Source: Hyphomicrobiales bacterium
GTDB lineage: Bacteria > Pseudomonadota > Alphaproteobacteria > Rhizobiales > Beijerinckiaceae
Direction: 5' to 3'
DNA length: 39,322 bases
Assembly: GCA_900470775.1 (NCBI GenBank)
Contig: UCBZ01000021.1
Coordinates: 1-39,322, forward strand
Shown: in pieces, positions 7,890-16,108 of the stretch
Layout: each line of letters opens with the position of its first letter
Numbering within the stretch: position 1 is the first letter of the stretch
The notes under the pieces: model-generated
Told to the model about the DNA's origin: nothing
The model's database searches: none
The model's input: the letters and a program-made list of their open reading frames with translations, nothing else
Position numbers and translations under genes: made by a program

Positions 7890-7966
7890 GCCCATGGCAG
7901 GATCGCCAAGCGCTCGGGCGCGATTTTTCGTCCTGAACCGAGCGTTTCGCCGTCTTGCCCATGGGC
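7890..7966 (+). promoter_or_regulatory. Nested hairpin leader upstream of pnp
   Basis: Outer arms GCCCATGG (7890-7897) and CCATGGGC (7959-7966) pair perfectly and enclose a second stem, AAGCGCTCGG (7908-7917) with CCGAGCGTTT (7938-7947), which has a single G-U pair. The structure ends 45 nt before the pnp start. In enterobacteria, pnp is autoregulated through RNase III cleavage of a leader stem; whether that applies here is inference. Confidence 0.5.
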
Positions 7967-8011
7967 TTGAGGCGCGAAGGCGGGTCGCATCCGATCCGAA
8001 AGACGCAATCC

Positions 8012-10180
8012 ATGTTCGATGTACAGACCGAAGAACTGATGTGGGGCGGGCGCAAGCTCGTGCTCGAAACCGGCAAGATCGCCCGCCAGGCCGATGCCGC
8101 CGTGCTCGCCACCTATGGCGAGACCGTCGTGCTCGCGACCGTCGTTTCGGCGAAGTCGCCCAAGGCCGGGATCGACTTCTTCCCGCTGACCGTGAACTAC
8201 CAGGAAAAGACCTTCGCCGCCGGCCGCATTCCCGGGGGCTATTTCAAGCGCGAAGGTCGCCCGACCGAGAAGGAGACGCTGGTCTCGCGCCTGATCGATC
8301 GGCCGATCCGCCCGCTCTTCGTCGAGGGCTACCGCAACGAGACGCAGGTCGTCTGCACCGTGCTGCAGCATGACCTCGAGAACGACCCCGACATCGTCGC
8401 GATGGTCGCCGCCTCCGCTGCGCTCACCCTGTCGGGCGTGCCCTTCACCGGCCCGGTCGGCGCGGCTCGCGTCGGCTATTTCGACGGTGCCTACAAGCTC
8501 AATCCGCTGGTCGACGAGATCAAGGAATCGCAGCTCGACCTCGTCGTCGCCGGCACGCCCGACGCCGTCCTGATGGTCGAGTCGGAAGCCAAGCAGCTCT
8601 CCGAGGAGATCATGCTCGGCGCCGTGATGTTCGGCCACAAGCACTTCCAGCCGGTCATCGATGCGATCATCCGCCTGGCCGAGAAGGCCGCCAAGGAGCC
8701 GCGCGACTACACCCCGGCCGACAACTCCGTCGTTCTCGACGCCGTGCTCAAGCTGGCCGACAAGGACATCCGCGCCGCCTACCAGATCCGCACCAAGGCC
8801 GAGCGCTACAAGGCTCTCGACGCCGCCAAGGCCAAGGTCGCCTCGCTGATCTCGGAGACGCCGGACAGCAAGACCACCTTCACCAAGGAGCAGGTCGGCG
8901 GCCAGTTCAAGGAAGCCCAGGCCAAGGTCGTCCGCTGGATGATCCTCGACGACAGCGTCCGCATCGACGGCCGCGACCTCAAGACGGTCCGCAAGATCGT
9001 CGCCGAGGCCGGCATCCTGCCGCGCACCCATGGTTCGGCCCTGTTCACCCGCGGCGAGACGCAGGCGCTGGTCGTAACCACGCTCGGCACCGGCGACGAC
9101 GAGCAGTACATCGACTCGCTGGAAGGCACCTACAAGGAGACCTTCCTGCTGCACTACAACTTCCCCCCCTATTCGGTGGGTGAAGCTGGCCGCATGGGTT
9201 CGCCCGGCCGCCGCGAAATCGGCCATGGCAAGCTCGCCTGGCGCGCGATCCGGCCGATGCTGCCGGCGAAGTCGGAATTCCCCTACACCATCCGCGTCGT
9301 CTCGGAGATCACCGAGTCGAACGGCTCCTCCTCGATGGCCACCGTCTGCGGCACCTCGCTTGCCCTGATGGATGCCGGCGTGCCGCTGAAGGCACCCGTC
9401 GCGGGCATCGCCATGGGCCTGATCCTGGAAGGCGAGCGCTTCGCGGTGCTCTCCGACATCCTGGGTGACGAGGACCATCTCGGCGACATGGACTTCAAGG
9501 TCGCCGGAACGGCCGAGGGCATCACCTCGCTGCAGATGGACATCAAGATCGCCGGCATCACCGAGGAGATCATGAAGGTCGCCCTCGACCAGGCCAAGGG
9601 CGGTCGCGACCACATCCTCGACGAGATGAACAAGGCGCTCTCGACCTCGCGCGGCCAGCTCGGCGAGTATGCACCGCGCATCGAGACGATGAAGATTCCG
9701 GTCGATAAGATCCGTGAAGTCATCGGCTCCGGCGGCAAGGTCATCCGCGAAATCGTCGAGAAGACCGGCGCCAAGGTCAACATCGAGGACGACGGCACCA
9801 TCAAGATCGCCTCGGCCGACGGCAAGTCGATCGAAGCCGCGATCAAGTGGATCAAGTCGATCGTCTCGGAAGCCGAGCCGGGCATGATCTATGACGGTAC
9901 GATCGTGAAGATCATGGAGTTCGGCGCCTTCGTGAACTTCTTCGGCGCCAAGGACGGTCTCGTCCACATCTCCGAACTGGCCGCCCAGCGCGTCCAGAAG
10001 GTCTCGGACGTCGTCAAGGAAGGCGACAAGGTCAAGGTCAAGTTCCTCGGCCAGGACGACCGCGGCAAGATCCGCCTCTCAATGAAGGTCGTCGACCAGG
10101 AGACCGGCGAGGACCTGACCGAGAAGCTCAAGGCCCAGCGCGACTCCGAGAAGAGCCGCGAGAAGCAGTCGGCCGAGTGA
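8012..10180 (+). CDS. pnp: Polyribonucleotide nucleotidyltransferase (PNPase)
   Basis: 722 residues. It degrades RNA 3' to 5' by phosphorolysis as a homotrimeric ring and is a partner of the RNA degradosome. Domains in order: first RNase PH core (about 12-145, with [14 protein letters not shown] and the AGRIPGG loop), helical linker (about 240-320), second catalytic RNase PH core (about 325-460, with [11 protein letters not shown] and [11 protein letters not shown]), KH domain (about 555-615, [15 protein letters not shown]) and S1 domain (about 620-692, [20 protein letters not shown]). The start at 8012 gives [16 protein letters not shown], the usual alphaproteobacterial N-terminus. It sits after rpsO as in most bacteria. 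Confidence 0.98.
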   Translation: MFDVQTEELMWGGRKLVLETGKIARQADAAVLATYGETVVLATVVSAKSPKAGIDFFPLTVNYQEKTFAAGRIPGGYFKREGRPTEKETLVSRLIDRPIRPLFVEGYRNETQVVCTVLQHDLENDPDIVAMVAASAALTLSGVPFTGPVGAARVGYFDGAYKLNPLVDEIKESQLDLVVAGTPDAVLMVESEAKQLSEEIMLGAVMFGHKHFQPVIDAIIRLAEKAAKEPRDYTPADNSVVLDAVLKLADKDIRAAYQIRTKAERYKALDAAKAKVASLISETPDSKTTFTKEQVGGQFKEAQAKVVRWMILDDSVRIDGRDLKTVRKIVAEAGILPRTHGSALFTRGETQALVVTTLGTGDDEQYIDSLEGTYKETFLLHYNFPPYSVGEAGRMGSPGRREIGHGKLAWRAIRPMLPAKSEFPYTIRVVSEITESNGSSSMATVCGTSLALMDAGVPLKAPVAGIAMGLILEGERFAVLSDILGDEDHLGDMDFKVAGTAEGITSLQMDIKIAGITEEIMKVALDQAKGGRDHILDEMNKALSTSRGQLGEYAPRIETMKIPVDKIREVIGSGGKVIREIVEKTGAKVNIEDDGTIKIASADGKSIEAAIKWIKSIVSEAEPGMIYDGTIVKIMEFGAFVNFFGAKDGLVHISELAAQRVQKVSDVVKEGDKVKVKFLGQDDRGKIRLSMKVVDQETGEDLTEKLKAQRDSEKSREKQSAE

Positions 10181-10199
10181 TAGTCCGGATGTGAGTTCA

Positions 10200-10215
10200 C
10201 GCTTCACGTGAAACA
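10200..10215. other. parS-like ParB-binding site 1
   Basis: CGCTTCACGTGAAACA matches the 16-bp parS consensus TGTTTCACGTGAAACA at 14 positions, and the central TTCACGTGAAAC is intact. It lies in the short gap between the pnp stop and its terminator, about 10.5 kb left of the putative origin. ParA and ParB are encoded in this window. Confidence 0.7.
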
Positions 10216-10220
10216 ACGAG

Positions 10221-10253
10221 ACGCCCCGCATCTGACGATGCGGGGCGTTTTGC
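10221..10253 (+). terminator. Rho-independent terminator after pnp
   Basis: CGCCCCGCATC at 10222-10232 pairs perfectly with GATGCGGGGCG at 10237-10247 around a 4-nt loop, followed by TTTTGCTTT. This is a textbook strong terminator 41 bp after the pnp stop. Confidence 0.9.
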
Positions 10254-10269
10254 TTTCTGGCGGCCTTTT

Positions 10270-10347
10270 CGTCTTTGCGAGCGGAGCAAAGCAATCCAGC
10301 GGCTCGCGCCACGTCCTCAGGATCGCTTCGCTCCGATCGCGATGACG
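10270..10347. repeat. REP-like intergenic inverted repeat
   Basis: A 28-bp arm at 10270-10297 (beginning CGTCTTTGCGAGCGGAGC) pairs with 10320-10347 at 23 of 28 positions, separated by 22 bp. The 'GCGAGCGGAGC...GCAATCC' wording is familiar from dispersed intergenic palindromes of Bradyrhizobium and related genomes. Only one copy is visible here, so its repeat status is inferred. Confidence 0.6.
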
Positions 10348-10378
10348 AAGAGGCTGGCATCCCAACTCAGATTCAAAT

Positions 10379-10388
10379 AGTCTAGACT
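10379..10388. promoter_or_regulatory. Palindromic site before the PPOX gene
   Basis: AGTCTAGACT is a perfect 10-bp palindrome in an AT-rich pocket (ATAGTCTAGACTTAT), 21 bp upstream of the PPOX start. The position would overlap a promoter or the transcription start, so it is a candidate operator. The regulator is unknown; a dimeric MarR, PadR or TetR type would fit. Confidence 0.4.
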
Positions 10389-10409
10389 TATCGGATCCCG
10401 GAGTCGGAC

Positions 10410-11045
10410 ATGCCTGCCCACGCCATCACCTCACTCGACGACCTCGCGGCGCTCTACCCCAACCCGATCGCGCCGGCGTCGGTCGCCAAGGAGATCGACC
10501 ATGTCGATGCGAACTACGCCGCGCTGATCGCCGCCTCGCCGTTTTTTGTGCTCGCGACCAATGGTCCGGAGGGCCTGGATTGTTCGCCGCGCGGGGACCT
10601 GCCGGGGTTTGTTACGGTCCGGGACGCGAAAACGCTCCTGATTCCCGACCGAAGAGGCAATAACCGTCTGGATTCGTTGAAGAATATCCTGTTCGATCCG
10701 CGAATCGGAATGCTCTTCATGATACCCGGTTATGGCGAGACCCTGCGCGTCAACGGAGTCGCGACGCTCTCCGACGACCCTGAGTTGTGCGGGCGCTTCG
10801 AGATGGCCGGGAAGCTCCCGGCCTGCGTCATCGTGGTCGCGGTGGAGAGCGCCTACTTCCAGTGCTCGCGCGCGGTGGTCCGGGCGGAGCTCTGGAATCC
10901 GGACAAGCATGTCGCGAGGGGCAGCGTGCCGAGCGCCGGGCAGATCCTGCGCGACATCACAGTGAAGAACGACGCGATCGAGACCTTCGACGGCGAGGCC
11001 TATGACAAGGCGCTGCCGGAGCGGGTCAAGGCGACGCTGTATTGA
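10410..11045 (+). CDS. PPOX class FMN-dependent flavoprotein, DR_2398-like
   Basis: 211 residues. The split-barrel pyridoxamine-5'-phosphate-oxidase fold is indicated by PFFVLATNGPEGLDCSPRGD (about 45-64), FVTVRDAKTLLIPDRRGNNRLDSL (the FMN phosphate-binding region) and RIGMLFMIPGYGETLRVNG. The subgroup (MSMEG_1061/DR_2398-like) has an extra C-terminal segment around ESAYFQCSRAVVRAELW, present here. True PNP oxidase activity is unlikely; the reaction and substrate are unknown. A palindrome lies 21 bp before the start. It stands alone between the pnp terminator and a convergent adenosine kinase gene. Confidence 0.88.
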   Translation: MPAHAITSLDDLAALYPNPIAPASVAKEIDHVDANYAALIAASPFFVLATNGPEGLDCSPRGDLPGFVTVRDAKTLLIPDRRGNNRLDSLKNILFDPRIGMLFMIPGYGETLRVNGVATLSDDPELCGRFEMAGKLPACVIVVAVESAYFQCSRAVVRAELWNPDKHVARGSVPSAGQILRDITVKNDAIETFDGEAYDKALPERVKATLY

Positions 11046-11059
11046 GGAGGCGCTGGAAG

Positions 11060-11197
11060 AACCCCTCTCCTGTAAGGAGAGGGCAGGGTGAGGTGTCGGC
11101 CCCTCGACCAGTAAGACGAACATTCGCAGCGGTCAGGTTACGGCCAAACGTCCGACGGCCGACCCCTCACCCTGCCCTCTCCCTACGGGAGAGGGTT
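11060..11197. repeat. Large inverted repeat between convergent genes
   Basis: A 42-nt arm at 11060-11101 and a 41-nt arm at 11157-11197 are nearly exact reverse complements (one indel, three mismatches). Each arm also folds on itself: CCCTCTCC/GGAGAGGG in the left arm and CCCTCTCCC/GGGAGAGGG in the right. The wording CCCTCACCCTGCCCTCTCC is familiar from dispersed intergenic repeats in many GC-rich proteobacteria. It lies between PPOX and adenosine kinase stops and can act as a two-way transcription stop. Confidence 0.75.
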
Positions 11198-11229
11198 CCC
11201 CGCGCCGGACTCGCGGCGCGGATAGATTT

Positions 11230-12228
11230 TCAAAGCAGCCCTTCGTTCCCGGCCAGCACCTTCAGGTTCACATCCGGCCTTGCGCCGACATGGCTGATGA
11301 TTTCGGCTGCGGCGAGCGCGCCAAGGCGAAGGGAATCGCGGGTCTCGCGCCCCGAGGTCAGGCCGAAGAGGAAGCCGGCCGCGAAGAGGTCGCCGGCGCC
11401 GGTGGCATCGACCAGGCGCTCGATCGGGAACACCGGCTCCTCGACGATGCCGTCGGGCGTCACGGCGAGCGCGCCCTTCTCGGAGCGGGTGACCACGGCC
11501 AGGATGCCCTCCTGCCGCAGGGCGGCCAGCGCGTCCTCGAAGGCGGCGGCTTGGTAGAGGCTCTTCAGCTCATGCTCATTGGCGAAGACGATATCAACCA
11601 TGCGGTTGCGGATCAGGCCAACGAACTCATCGCGGTAGCGGTCGACGCAGAAGGAATCCGACAGGGTGATCGCGACCTTGCCGCCGGCCTTGTGCGCGAT
11701 CTCGGAGGCCTTGCGGAAGGCGTCCTTGGCCGCCGGCGGATCCCAGAGATAGCCTTCGAGATAGATGATGTCGGCGTTCTCGATCGCCTTGGCGTCGACA
11801 TCGGCGACGGTCAGGCCCTGGCAGGCGCCGAGATAGGTGTTCATCGTGCGCTCGCCATCGGGCGTGACGATGATGAAGGAGCGCGCGGTCGCGGGGCCTT
11901 CGGTTGCGAAAGCGGTGTCGAAGGCGACGCCGAGCGAGGTCAGGTCATGCCGGTAGAGCTTGCCGAGCTCGTCGGCCTTGACCTTGCCGATGAAGGCGCC
12001 CTTGCCGCCGAAGGAGGCGAGACCGGCGATGGTGTTGGCGGCCGAACCGCCCGAGATGACCTTGCCCGGACCCATCGCGGCATAGAGCGACTCCGCCCGA
12101 GCCTCGTCGATCAGGGCCATCGCACCCTTGGTCAGGCCGTGCTGTGCCAGGAAATCCTCCTCGGCGGAGGCGATGACGTCGACGATGGCGTTGCCGAGGG
12201 CAAGGACGTCGGTGCGCGTGCTGGTCAT
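11230..12228 (-). CDS. Adenosine kinase (PfkB/ribokinase family)
   Basis: 332 residues. It phosphorylates adenosine to AMP with ATP in purine salvage, in the cytoplasm. The N-terminal GNAIVDVIA and the glycine-rich GGSAANTIAGLASFGG (PfkB signature 1 region, about 60-75) are followed by signature 2, DATGAGDLFAAGFL, with the catalytic base Asp280. Alphaproteobacterial adenosine kinases of this form are 330-333 residues, so it is complete. It is 100 bp downstream of the XRE gene in the same direction and may be a separate unit. The exact nucleoside preference within the family cannot be read from sequence. Confidence 0.9.
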   Translation of the reverse strand: MTSTRTDVLALGNAIVDVIASAEEDFLAQHGLTKGAMALIDEARAESLYAAMGPGKVISGGSAANTIAGLASFGGKGAFIGKVKADELGKLYRHDLTSLGVAFDTAFATEGPATARSFIIVTPDGERTMNTYLGACQGLTVADVDAKAIENADIIYLEGYLWDPPAAKDAFRKASEIAHKAGGKVAITLSDSFCVDRYRDEFVGLIRNRMVDIVFANEHELKSLYQAAAFEDALAALRQEGILAVVTRSEKGALAVTPDGIVEEPVFPIERLVDATGAGDLFAAGFLFGLTSGRETRDSLRLGALAAAEIISHVGARPDVNLKVLAGNEGLL

Positions 12229-12328
12229 GGAGAGCCCAATGCTGTGCGGATGAGGGTTGACGGAAAGGAATTCAAAGGGATGGCGGGGCGTGTCGCATCC
12301 AAGCGGGCGGGGGTCAAGCGAACAGGCC

Positions 12329-12715
12329 TCAACCCGCCCCTTCCGACCGTGCCCGCCGTGCCGCCGCCTCGTCCAGCACCTCCGCGAGACGCTTTAGCTC
12401 ATCGGCCTCCAGCTCACCGATCTCGCGGGCGAGACGGTTCGCCAGCAAGGTCGCTTCCGGTTCGAGTCCGGCGGTATCGACGGTCACGCGGGGATGCGAG
12501 AGATCGGCCAGCCGCACCAGCTCGTCGGCCTCGTCCCAGATGACGCCGAGCACATGGATCACGCCCTGGATCAGGGTGAAGGTCGGGCGGCCGCGCTTGC
12601 CGTGCTCCAAGGCAGAGAGATAAGCCGGCGTCACGCCGAGCACGCCAGCCATCTGCGCCAGCGTGATGCCGCGCTGCGCCCTGTGGTCGCGCACGCGCTG
12701 TCCGAAGGGCGTCAC
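12329..12715 (-). CDS. XRE family helix-turn-helix protein
   Basis: 128 residues from a GTG start at 12715. Residues about 3-62 (VRDHRAQRGITLAQMAGVLGVTPAYLSALEHGKRGRP) are a clear Cro/CI-type helix-turn-helix; the rest is helical and acidic without a recognised effector domain. The GTG start overlaps the TGA of the smr gene by four bases (GTGA), so translation is coupled and this is the last gene of the Tim44-MltA-Smr operon. This order is common near the origin in Hyphomicrobiales. Target genes unknown. Confidence 0.85.
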   Translation of the reverse strand: MTPFGQRVRDHRAQRGITLAQMAGVLGVTPAYLSALEHGKRGRPTFTLIQGVIHVLGVIWDEADELVRLADLSHPRVTVDTAGLEPEATLLANRLAREIGELEADELKRLAEVLDEAAARRARSEGAG

Positions 12716-13272
12716 GGCACGGCCTCGCGGGCGCGGCGCAGCCTGACATAAAGCGCGCCAGAGCCGCCATGGCGGGCCTGCGCCTCCTCGAAGCCGACGA
12801 CGAAGGGACGCAGATCTGGCAGCCGCAGCCAATGCGGCACCACACGACGCAGCACGCCGCGCTCATCGCCGAACAGGGAAGTGCCGGCCGCGCCCTTGCC
12901 GGTGACCACGAGGGCGAGCCGCGTGCCCCGCCCCTGCTCGCGGCGCAGGAAGGCGCGCAGCGCCAGATGGGCCTCGTCCTGGCGCATGCCATGCAGGTCG
13001 ATGACCGCATCGACGCTCTGCTGGCCGCGGCGAAGCTGGGTGCGCAAGCGGTCTTCGAGCGGCGCCAGAGGCGGCGGGGCAGGAACGGTCGGTTTCGAGG
13101 GCTTGAAGCTGGCGGGGGTGGTCGGCTTAGCCTCGACGACGGGCGCGGGCGGGACGACGACCGGCTCTGGCTCGATCGGCGCGCGACCCGGCAGCGGCTT
13201 GACTGAGCGCGCGACCTGGCGCCAGAGCGCGAGATCGGCCTCCGACAATGTCCGTCCCCGCCGCGAGCGCAT
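12712..13272 (-). CDS. Smr/MutS2-type endonuclease domain protein
   Basis: 186 residues. The N-terminal 70 residues are proline-rich and probably disordered. Residues about 88-175 form an Smr domain with the IDLHGM motif (His94), VVTGKG and the C-terminal HGGSGALYV. Smr domains of MutS2 and stand-alone proteins cut branched DNA or structured/ribosome-bound RNA. It starts 2 bp after the mltA stop and overlaps the XRE gene by four bases, so it is a mid-operon gene. Substrate (DNA or RNA) unresolved. Confidence 0.9.
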   Translation of the reverse strand: MRSRRGRTLSEADLALWRQVARSVKPLPGRAPIEPEPVVVPPAPVVEAKPTTPASFKPSKPTVPAPPPLAPLEDRLRTQLRRGQQSVDAVIDLHGMRQDEAHLALRAFLRREQGRGTRLALVVTGKGAAGTSLFGDERGVLRRVVPHWLRLPDLRPFVVGFEEAQARHGGSGALYVRLRRAREAVP

Positions 13273-13274
13273 CT

Positions 13275-14453
13275 TTATCGCCCGGGATCGGTCGGCCAGA
13301 GCACGGTGAAATCAACCGCGTGCCGGATCAGCCCGGCGCGGTGGCCCGCGCTGGCGCCCGAACCGACGAAGAGATCGAGCCGGGCCGGGCCCAGGATCGC
13401 CGAGCCGGTATCCTGCGCGATGGTCAAACGCGCCAGACGCTCCGTGCCACCGACGCCATCGGGCAGGGTCGCATCGATCCAGACTGGCAGCCCATAGGGC
13501 CAGACGGTGCGATCGATCGCGATGCTACGCAGTGGCGTCAGCGGCAGGCCAGCCCCGCCGATCGGCCCGGATTCCGCCGGCAGGTCATCGCGGCGGGCGA
13601 AGAAGACGAAGGAGCGGTTCAGCCGGATCAGGTCGCGGGCGAAGCCGGCATCGGCCTTCAGCCGCGCGATCAGCCGGTCCATGGTCATCTCGGCAGGGGG
13701 AATATTCTCGCGCTCGCTCAGGGCTCGACCGAGCGAGGTATAGGCGTGGCCGCTGCGGCCGGAATAGACGAGGCGGGTGACGGAGCCGTCGGGCAGGCGG
13801 ATGCGGCCGGAGCCCTGAACCTGCAGCACGAAACGATCGACGGGATCGCGCATCCAGAGAATCTCGAGATTGCGGCCATCGAGTGCGCCGGTCTCGATCG
13901 CCGTGCGATCCGGGAAGGGCTCCAGGCCCGTGGCGGTTCGGCGCGCCGCAGACAACGCCGTGTCGAGACCGGGCCAGGCGTCGTCGGGCATCCGCGTCAC
14001 GAGTTCGGGCGGGCGGCCATAGAGCGGCGTCGGATAGGTGTCCGAGCGGGTCAGCGATCCCTGGAATTCAGGCTCGAAATAGCCGGTCATGAAACCGGTC
14101 GCGGAGCCGGTCGGACGGATGCGCCAGAAGGAGAAGTTCCGTTCGAAGAAGGTTCTTGCCGCTTCGCTGGCGACGGGGCCGGTCCCAGCCAGCCGGCGCG
14201 CCTTCTCGCAGACGAATGCTAGCGCGGCAGGCACAGGCACCGAGGCCCTGAGCGGCGGCTCGGCCTGGCAGCCGCGGGCGAAGATCGCAAAGGCGGCGGC
14301 GTGGTCGTCGCCCGACCAGCCTGCGATCTGCGCGGGCAGCAGGGGCTCGGCGCTGGCGCCGGGCGGCAGGGGCGGGGGAGACGCGGCCATGCCGCTCACC
14401 GGCGTCCAGCAGGCTGCGAGCAGCGCCAGTGCGACACCGGCGCCACGGATCAC
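13275..14453 (-). CDS. mltA: Membrane-bound lytic murein transglycosylase A
   Basis: 392 residues. The N-terminus (MIRGAGVALALLAACW) is a signal sequence with a possible lipobox LLAAC at residues 11-15, in keeping with MltA being a periplasmic lipoprotein that cleaves peptidoglycan glycan strands to 1,6-anhydro products. The MltA domain covers about 100-290 (FMTGYFEPEFQGS, VQGSGRIRLPDG, YSGRSGHAYTSLG), and the C-terminal 3D domain about 300-385 carries the acidic catalytic region (QDTGSAILGPARLDLFVGSG). It overlaps the upstream Tim44-like gene by four bases (ATGA) and precedes smr by 2 bp. Confidence 0.95.
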   Translation of the reverse strand: MIRGAGVALALLAACWTPVSGMAASPPPLPPGASAEPLLPAQIAGWSGDDHAAAFAIFARGCQAEPPLRASVPVPAALAFVCEKARRLAGTGPVASEAARTFFERNFSFWRIRPTGSATGFMTGYFEPEFQGSLTRSDTYPTPLYGRPPELVTRMPDDAWPGLDTALSAARRTATGLEPFPDRTAIETGALDGRNLEILWMRDPVDRFVLQVQGSGRIRLPDGSVTRLVYSGRSGHAYTSLGRALSERENIPPAEMTMDRLIARLKADAGFARDLIRLNRSFVFFARRDDLPAESGPIGGAGLPLTPLRSIAIDRTVWPYGLPVWIDATLPDGVGGTERLARLTIAQDTGSAILGPARLDLFVGSGASAGHRAGLIRHAVDFTVLWPTDPGR

Positions 14454-15184
14454 GCGGCGGATTCGGTGGCGACCAGCAGCCAGTTGGGATCGCGGCTGCC
14501 GAGCTGACGCGAGAAGGTCCAGATGTCGTTGACCGTCGAGACGGCCTCGGCGCTGCCATCGACCACGGCACCTGCCGCATCGCGGGTGACGCTGATGAGC
14601 TGCGAAACGAAGGCGATGGTGACCTGTGCCGTCTTGCCCTTCACATCGACCGCCGTGATCTCGGCCTTGTCGATCGAGACGAAGTTGGACTCAGCCTTTT
14701 CGCCACGCTTCTCGCGATCGGTGATCGCCTGTTCGAAGCCGTCATAGACCTCCTTGGCAAGGAGGCCCTTCAGCATCTTGCGATCGCCGCGCGCGAAGGC
14801 TGTGACGATCGTCTCATAGGCCGCCTTGGCGCCGCCGAGGAATTCGCGCGGATCGAAGGACGGCTCCTGCCGCACGACCGCGTCGATGCCGGCGATGATC
14901 GGGGAATCCGGCGGAGCGATGTCGCTCCAGCGATCGGCGGAGGGCACAGGGGCCGCTGCGGGATCATTGGCGGCGGCACCGGGCAGGCGGATGACATTGT
15001 CACGCTTGGCGTCGGCAGGGGACGCCTGGTCGGGCCGTAGCGGCGGCGCCTCGCGGCGCGAGAACGGATCGGCAGGCGGTTGCTCGTTGCCGGTCTTCTG
15101 GCCGAGCACGGAGCGCAGCTTCCAGGCGACGAAAACGGCCAGAGCCAGGAAGACCAGAGTCGTCATGTCGAAGGAATTTTGCAT
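14450..15184 (-). CDS. Tim44/TimA domain-containing inner-membrane protein
   Basis: 244 residues from the ATG at 15184, giving MQNSFDMTTLVFLALAVFVA, the usual start of alphaproteobacterial Tim44-like proteins with one membrane helix at residues 7-24. A charged, low-complexity linker (about 30-95) leads to the C-terminal Tim44-like domain (about 100-240, FLGGAKAAYETIVTAFARGD and WTFSRQLGSRDPNWLLVATES). The domain is homologous to that of mitochondrial Tim44; bacterial versions (TimA) are proposed to act at the membrane in protein quality control or translocation. A longer open frame exists upstream but lacks family similarity. Divergent from secB, first gene of an operon with mltA, smr and the XRE gene. 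Confidence 0.9.
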   Translation of the reverse strand: MQNSFDMTTLVFLALAVFVAWKLRSVLGQKTGNEQPPADPFSRREAPPLRPDQASPADAKRDNVIRLPGAAANDPAAAPVPSADRWSDIAPPDSPIIAGIDAVVRQEPSFDPREFLGGAKAAYETIVTAFARGDRKMLKGLLAKEVYDGFEQAITDREKRGEKAESNFVSIDKAEITAVDVKGKTAQVTIAFVSQLISVTRDAAGAVVDGSAEAVSTVNDIWTFSRQLGSRDPNWLLVATESAA

Positions 15185-15422
15185 CGAAAGCTGACCCGAG
15201 GCTCCAGTCGCAGTTGCAGAGATCAGCGACCCCTGCGGAGCGCTGCTTTGCGTCATATGGTGAGGTAGGCTCGTAACATCCACCCCCCTGCTTGTGAAGG
15301 CGGCTTCTTGTGTCGCGCTTTGGTCCGTGATAGCCGACGCCCGCGTCCAGCCGGAGAGCGGAGCGCAGTCCTGAGCACCAAAGATCAGGTGCCGGACTTC
15401 CCGAGACATTCTGCCAGAAGCG

Positions 15423-15929
15423 ATGGGACCGATGGCCAACGAACTCCCCAACGGCAACGGTGCCGGCACCGGCGACACTGCGCCGAGCATGAGCGCCCTG
15501 ATCCAGTACACCAAGGACTTCTCCTTCGAGAACCCGAAGGCGCCGCGCGGGCTCGGCCAGCAGCAAGCGCAGCAGGGTCCGCAGATGTCGCTGCAGGTCA
15601 ACGTCTCGAGCAACGGGCTCGGCGACAACGACTATGAGACCGTGCTGCGCCTGGAGGGCAAGGCCGAGCTCGACAATGAGACGCTGTTTGCCTTCGACCT
15701 GAGCTATGGCGGCGTGTTCCGCCTGCTCAACGTGCCGGAGGAGCATATCCATCCGGTCCTGGTGATCGACTGCGCCCGGCTGCTCTTCCCCTTCGCACGG
15801 CAGATCATCGCTGAGGCGGTGCAGAATGGTGGCTTCCCGCCGTTTTATGTCCCGCCAATCGACTTCGCGGCGCTGTTCCAGCAGCGCATGCAGGAATTCC
15901 AGAACCAGCAGGGCGCGCCGCTCGCCTGA
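15423..15929 (+). CDS. secB: Protein-export chaperone SecB
   Basis: 168 residues. SecB holds presecretory proteins unfolded in the cytoplasm and delivers them to SecA; it is a tetramer. The core [15 protein letters not shown] begins at about residue 21, followed by the beta sheet ([15 protein letters not shown]) and the C-terminal helical part with [29 protein letters not shown], the strongly conserved SecB signature. The start could be Met1 (15423) or Met4 (15432); the N-terminal 20 residues are a variable extension. It is divergent from the Tim44-like gene across 238 bp and is followed by a strong terminator. Confidence 0.97.
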   Translation: MGPMANELPNGNGAGTGDTAPSMSALIQYTKDFSFENPKAPRGLGQQQAQQGPQMSLQVNVSSNGLGDNDYETVLRLEGKAELDNETLFAFDLSYGGVFRLLNVPEEHIHPVLVIDCARLLFPFARQIIAEAVQNGGFPPFYVPPIDFAALFQQRMQEFQNQQGAPLA

Positions 15930-15955
15930 GCCGACTGCGACAATCCGACCGATCC

Positions 15956-15980
15956 AAAAGGGCCCTGAGGGGCCCTTTTT
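15956..15980 (+). terminator. Rho-independent terminator after secB
   Basis: GGGCCC at 15960-15965 pairs with GGGCCC at 15970-15975 around a 4-nt loop. The stem is extended by AAAA (15956-15959) pairing with the T-run at 15976-15980. It begins 26 bp after the secB stop. Confidence 0.9.
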
Positions 15981-16003
15981 CATGCCCGCGATACCCCCGT
16001 TCC

Positions 16004-16085
16004 CCTGCCGTCGCCCTTGTGGCCGGCAGGCAGGCTCTCCATCTCGGACTCCATCAACAGGCGGACGGCCCCAGGGCCGCCCGCC
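16004..16085 (+). promoter_or_regulatory. Two-hairpin leader upstream of terC
   Basis: First stem: CCTGCCG (16004-16010) with CGGCAGG (16024-16030), extended by GCC/GGC inside. Second stem: GGCGG-A-CGGCCC (16060-16071) with GGGCCG-C-CCGCC (16074-16085), one mismatch, followed by ATTTTC. It ends 23 nt before the TerC start. The second stem plus T-run could be an attenuator. I do not see the yybP-ykoY manganese riboswitch consensus that precedes some terC genes. Confidence 0.4.
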
Positions 16086-16108
16086 ATTTTCATGATGCCG
16101 GAGGACCG

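Noticed and set aside
7823..9967. Long open frame on the minus strand opposite pnp
   Set aside because: Its Asp/His/Arg-rich low-complexity translation is a shadow of the complete pnp gene.
16004..16108. yybP-ykoY manganese riboswitch before terC
   Set aside because: The conserved loop sequences of that riboswitch are not visible; only two unrelated stems are present.
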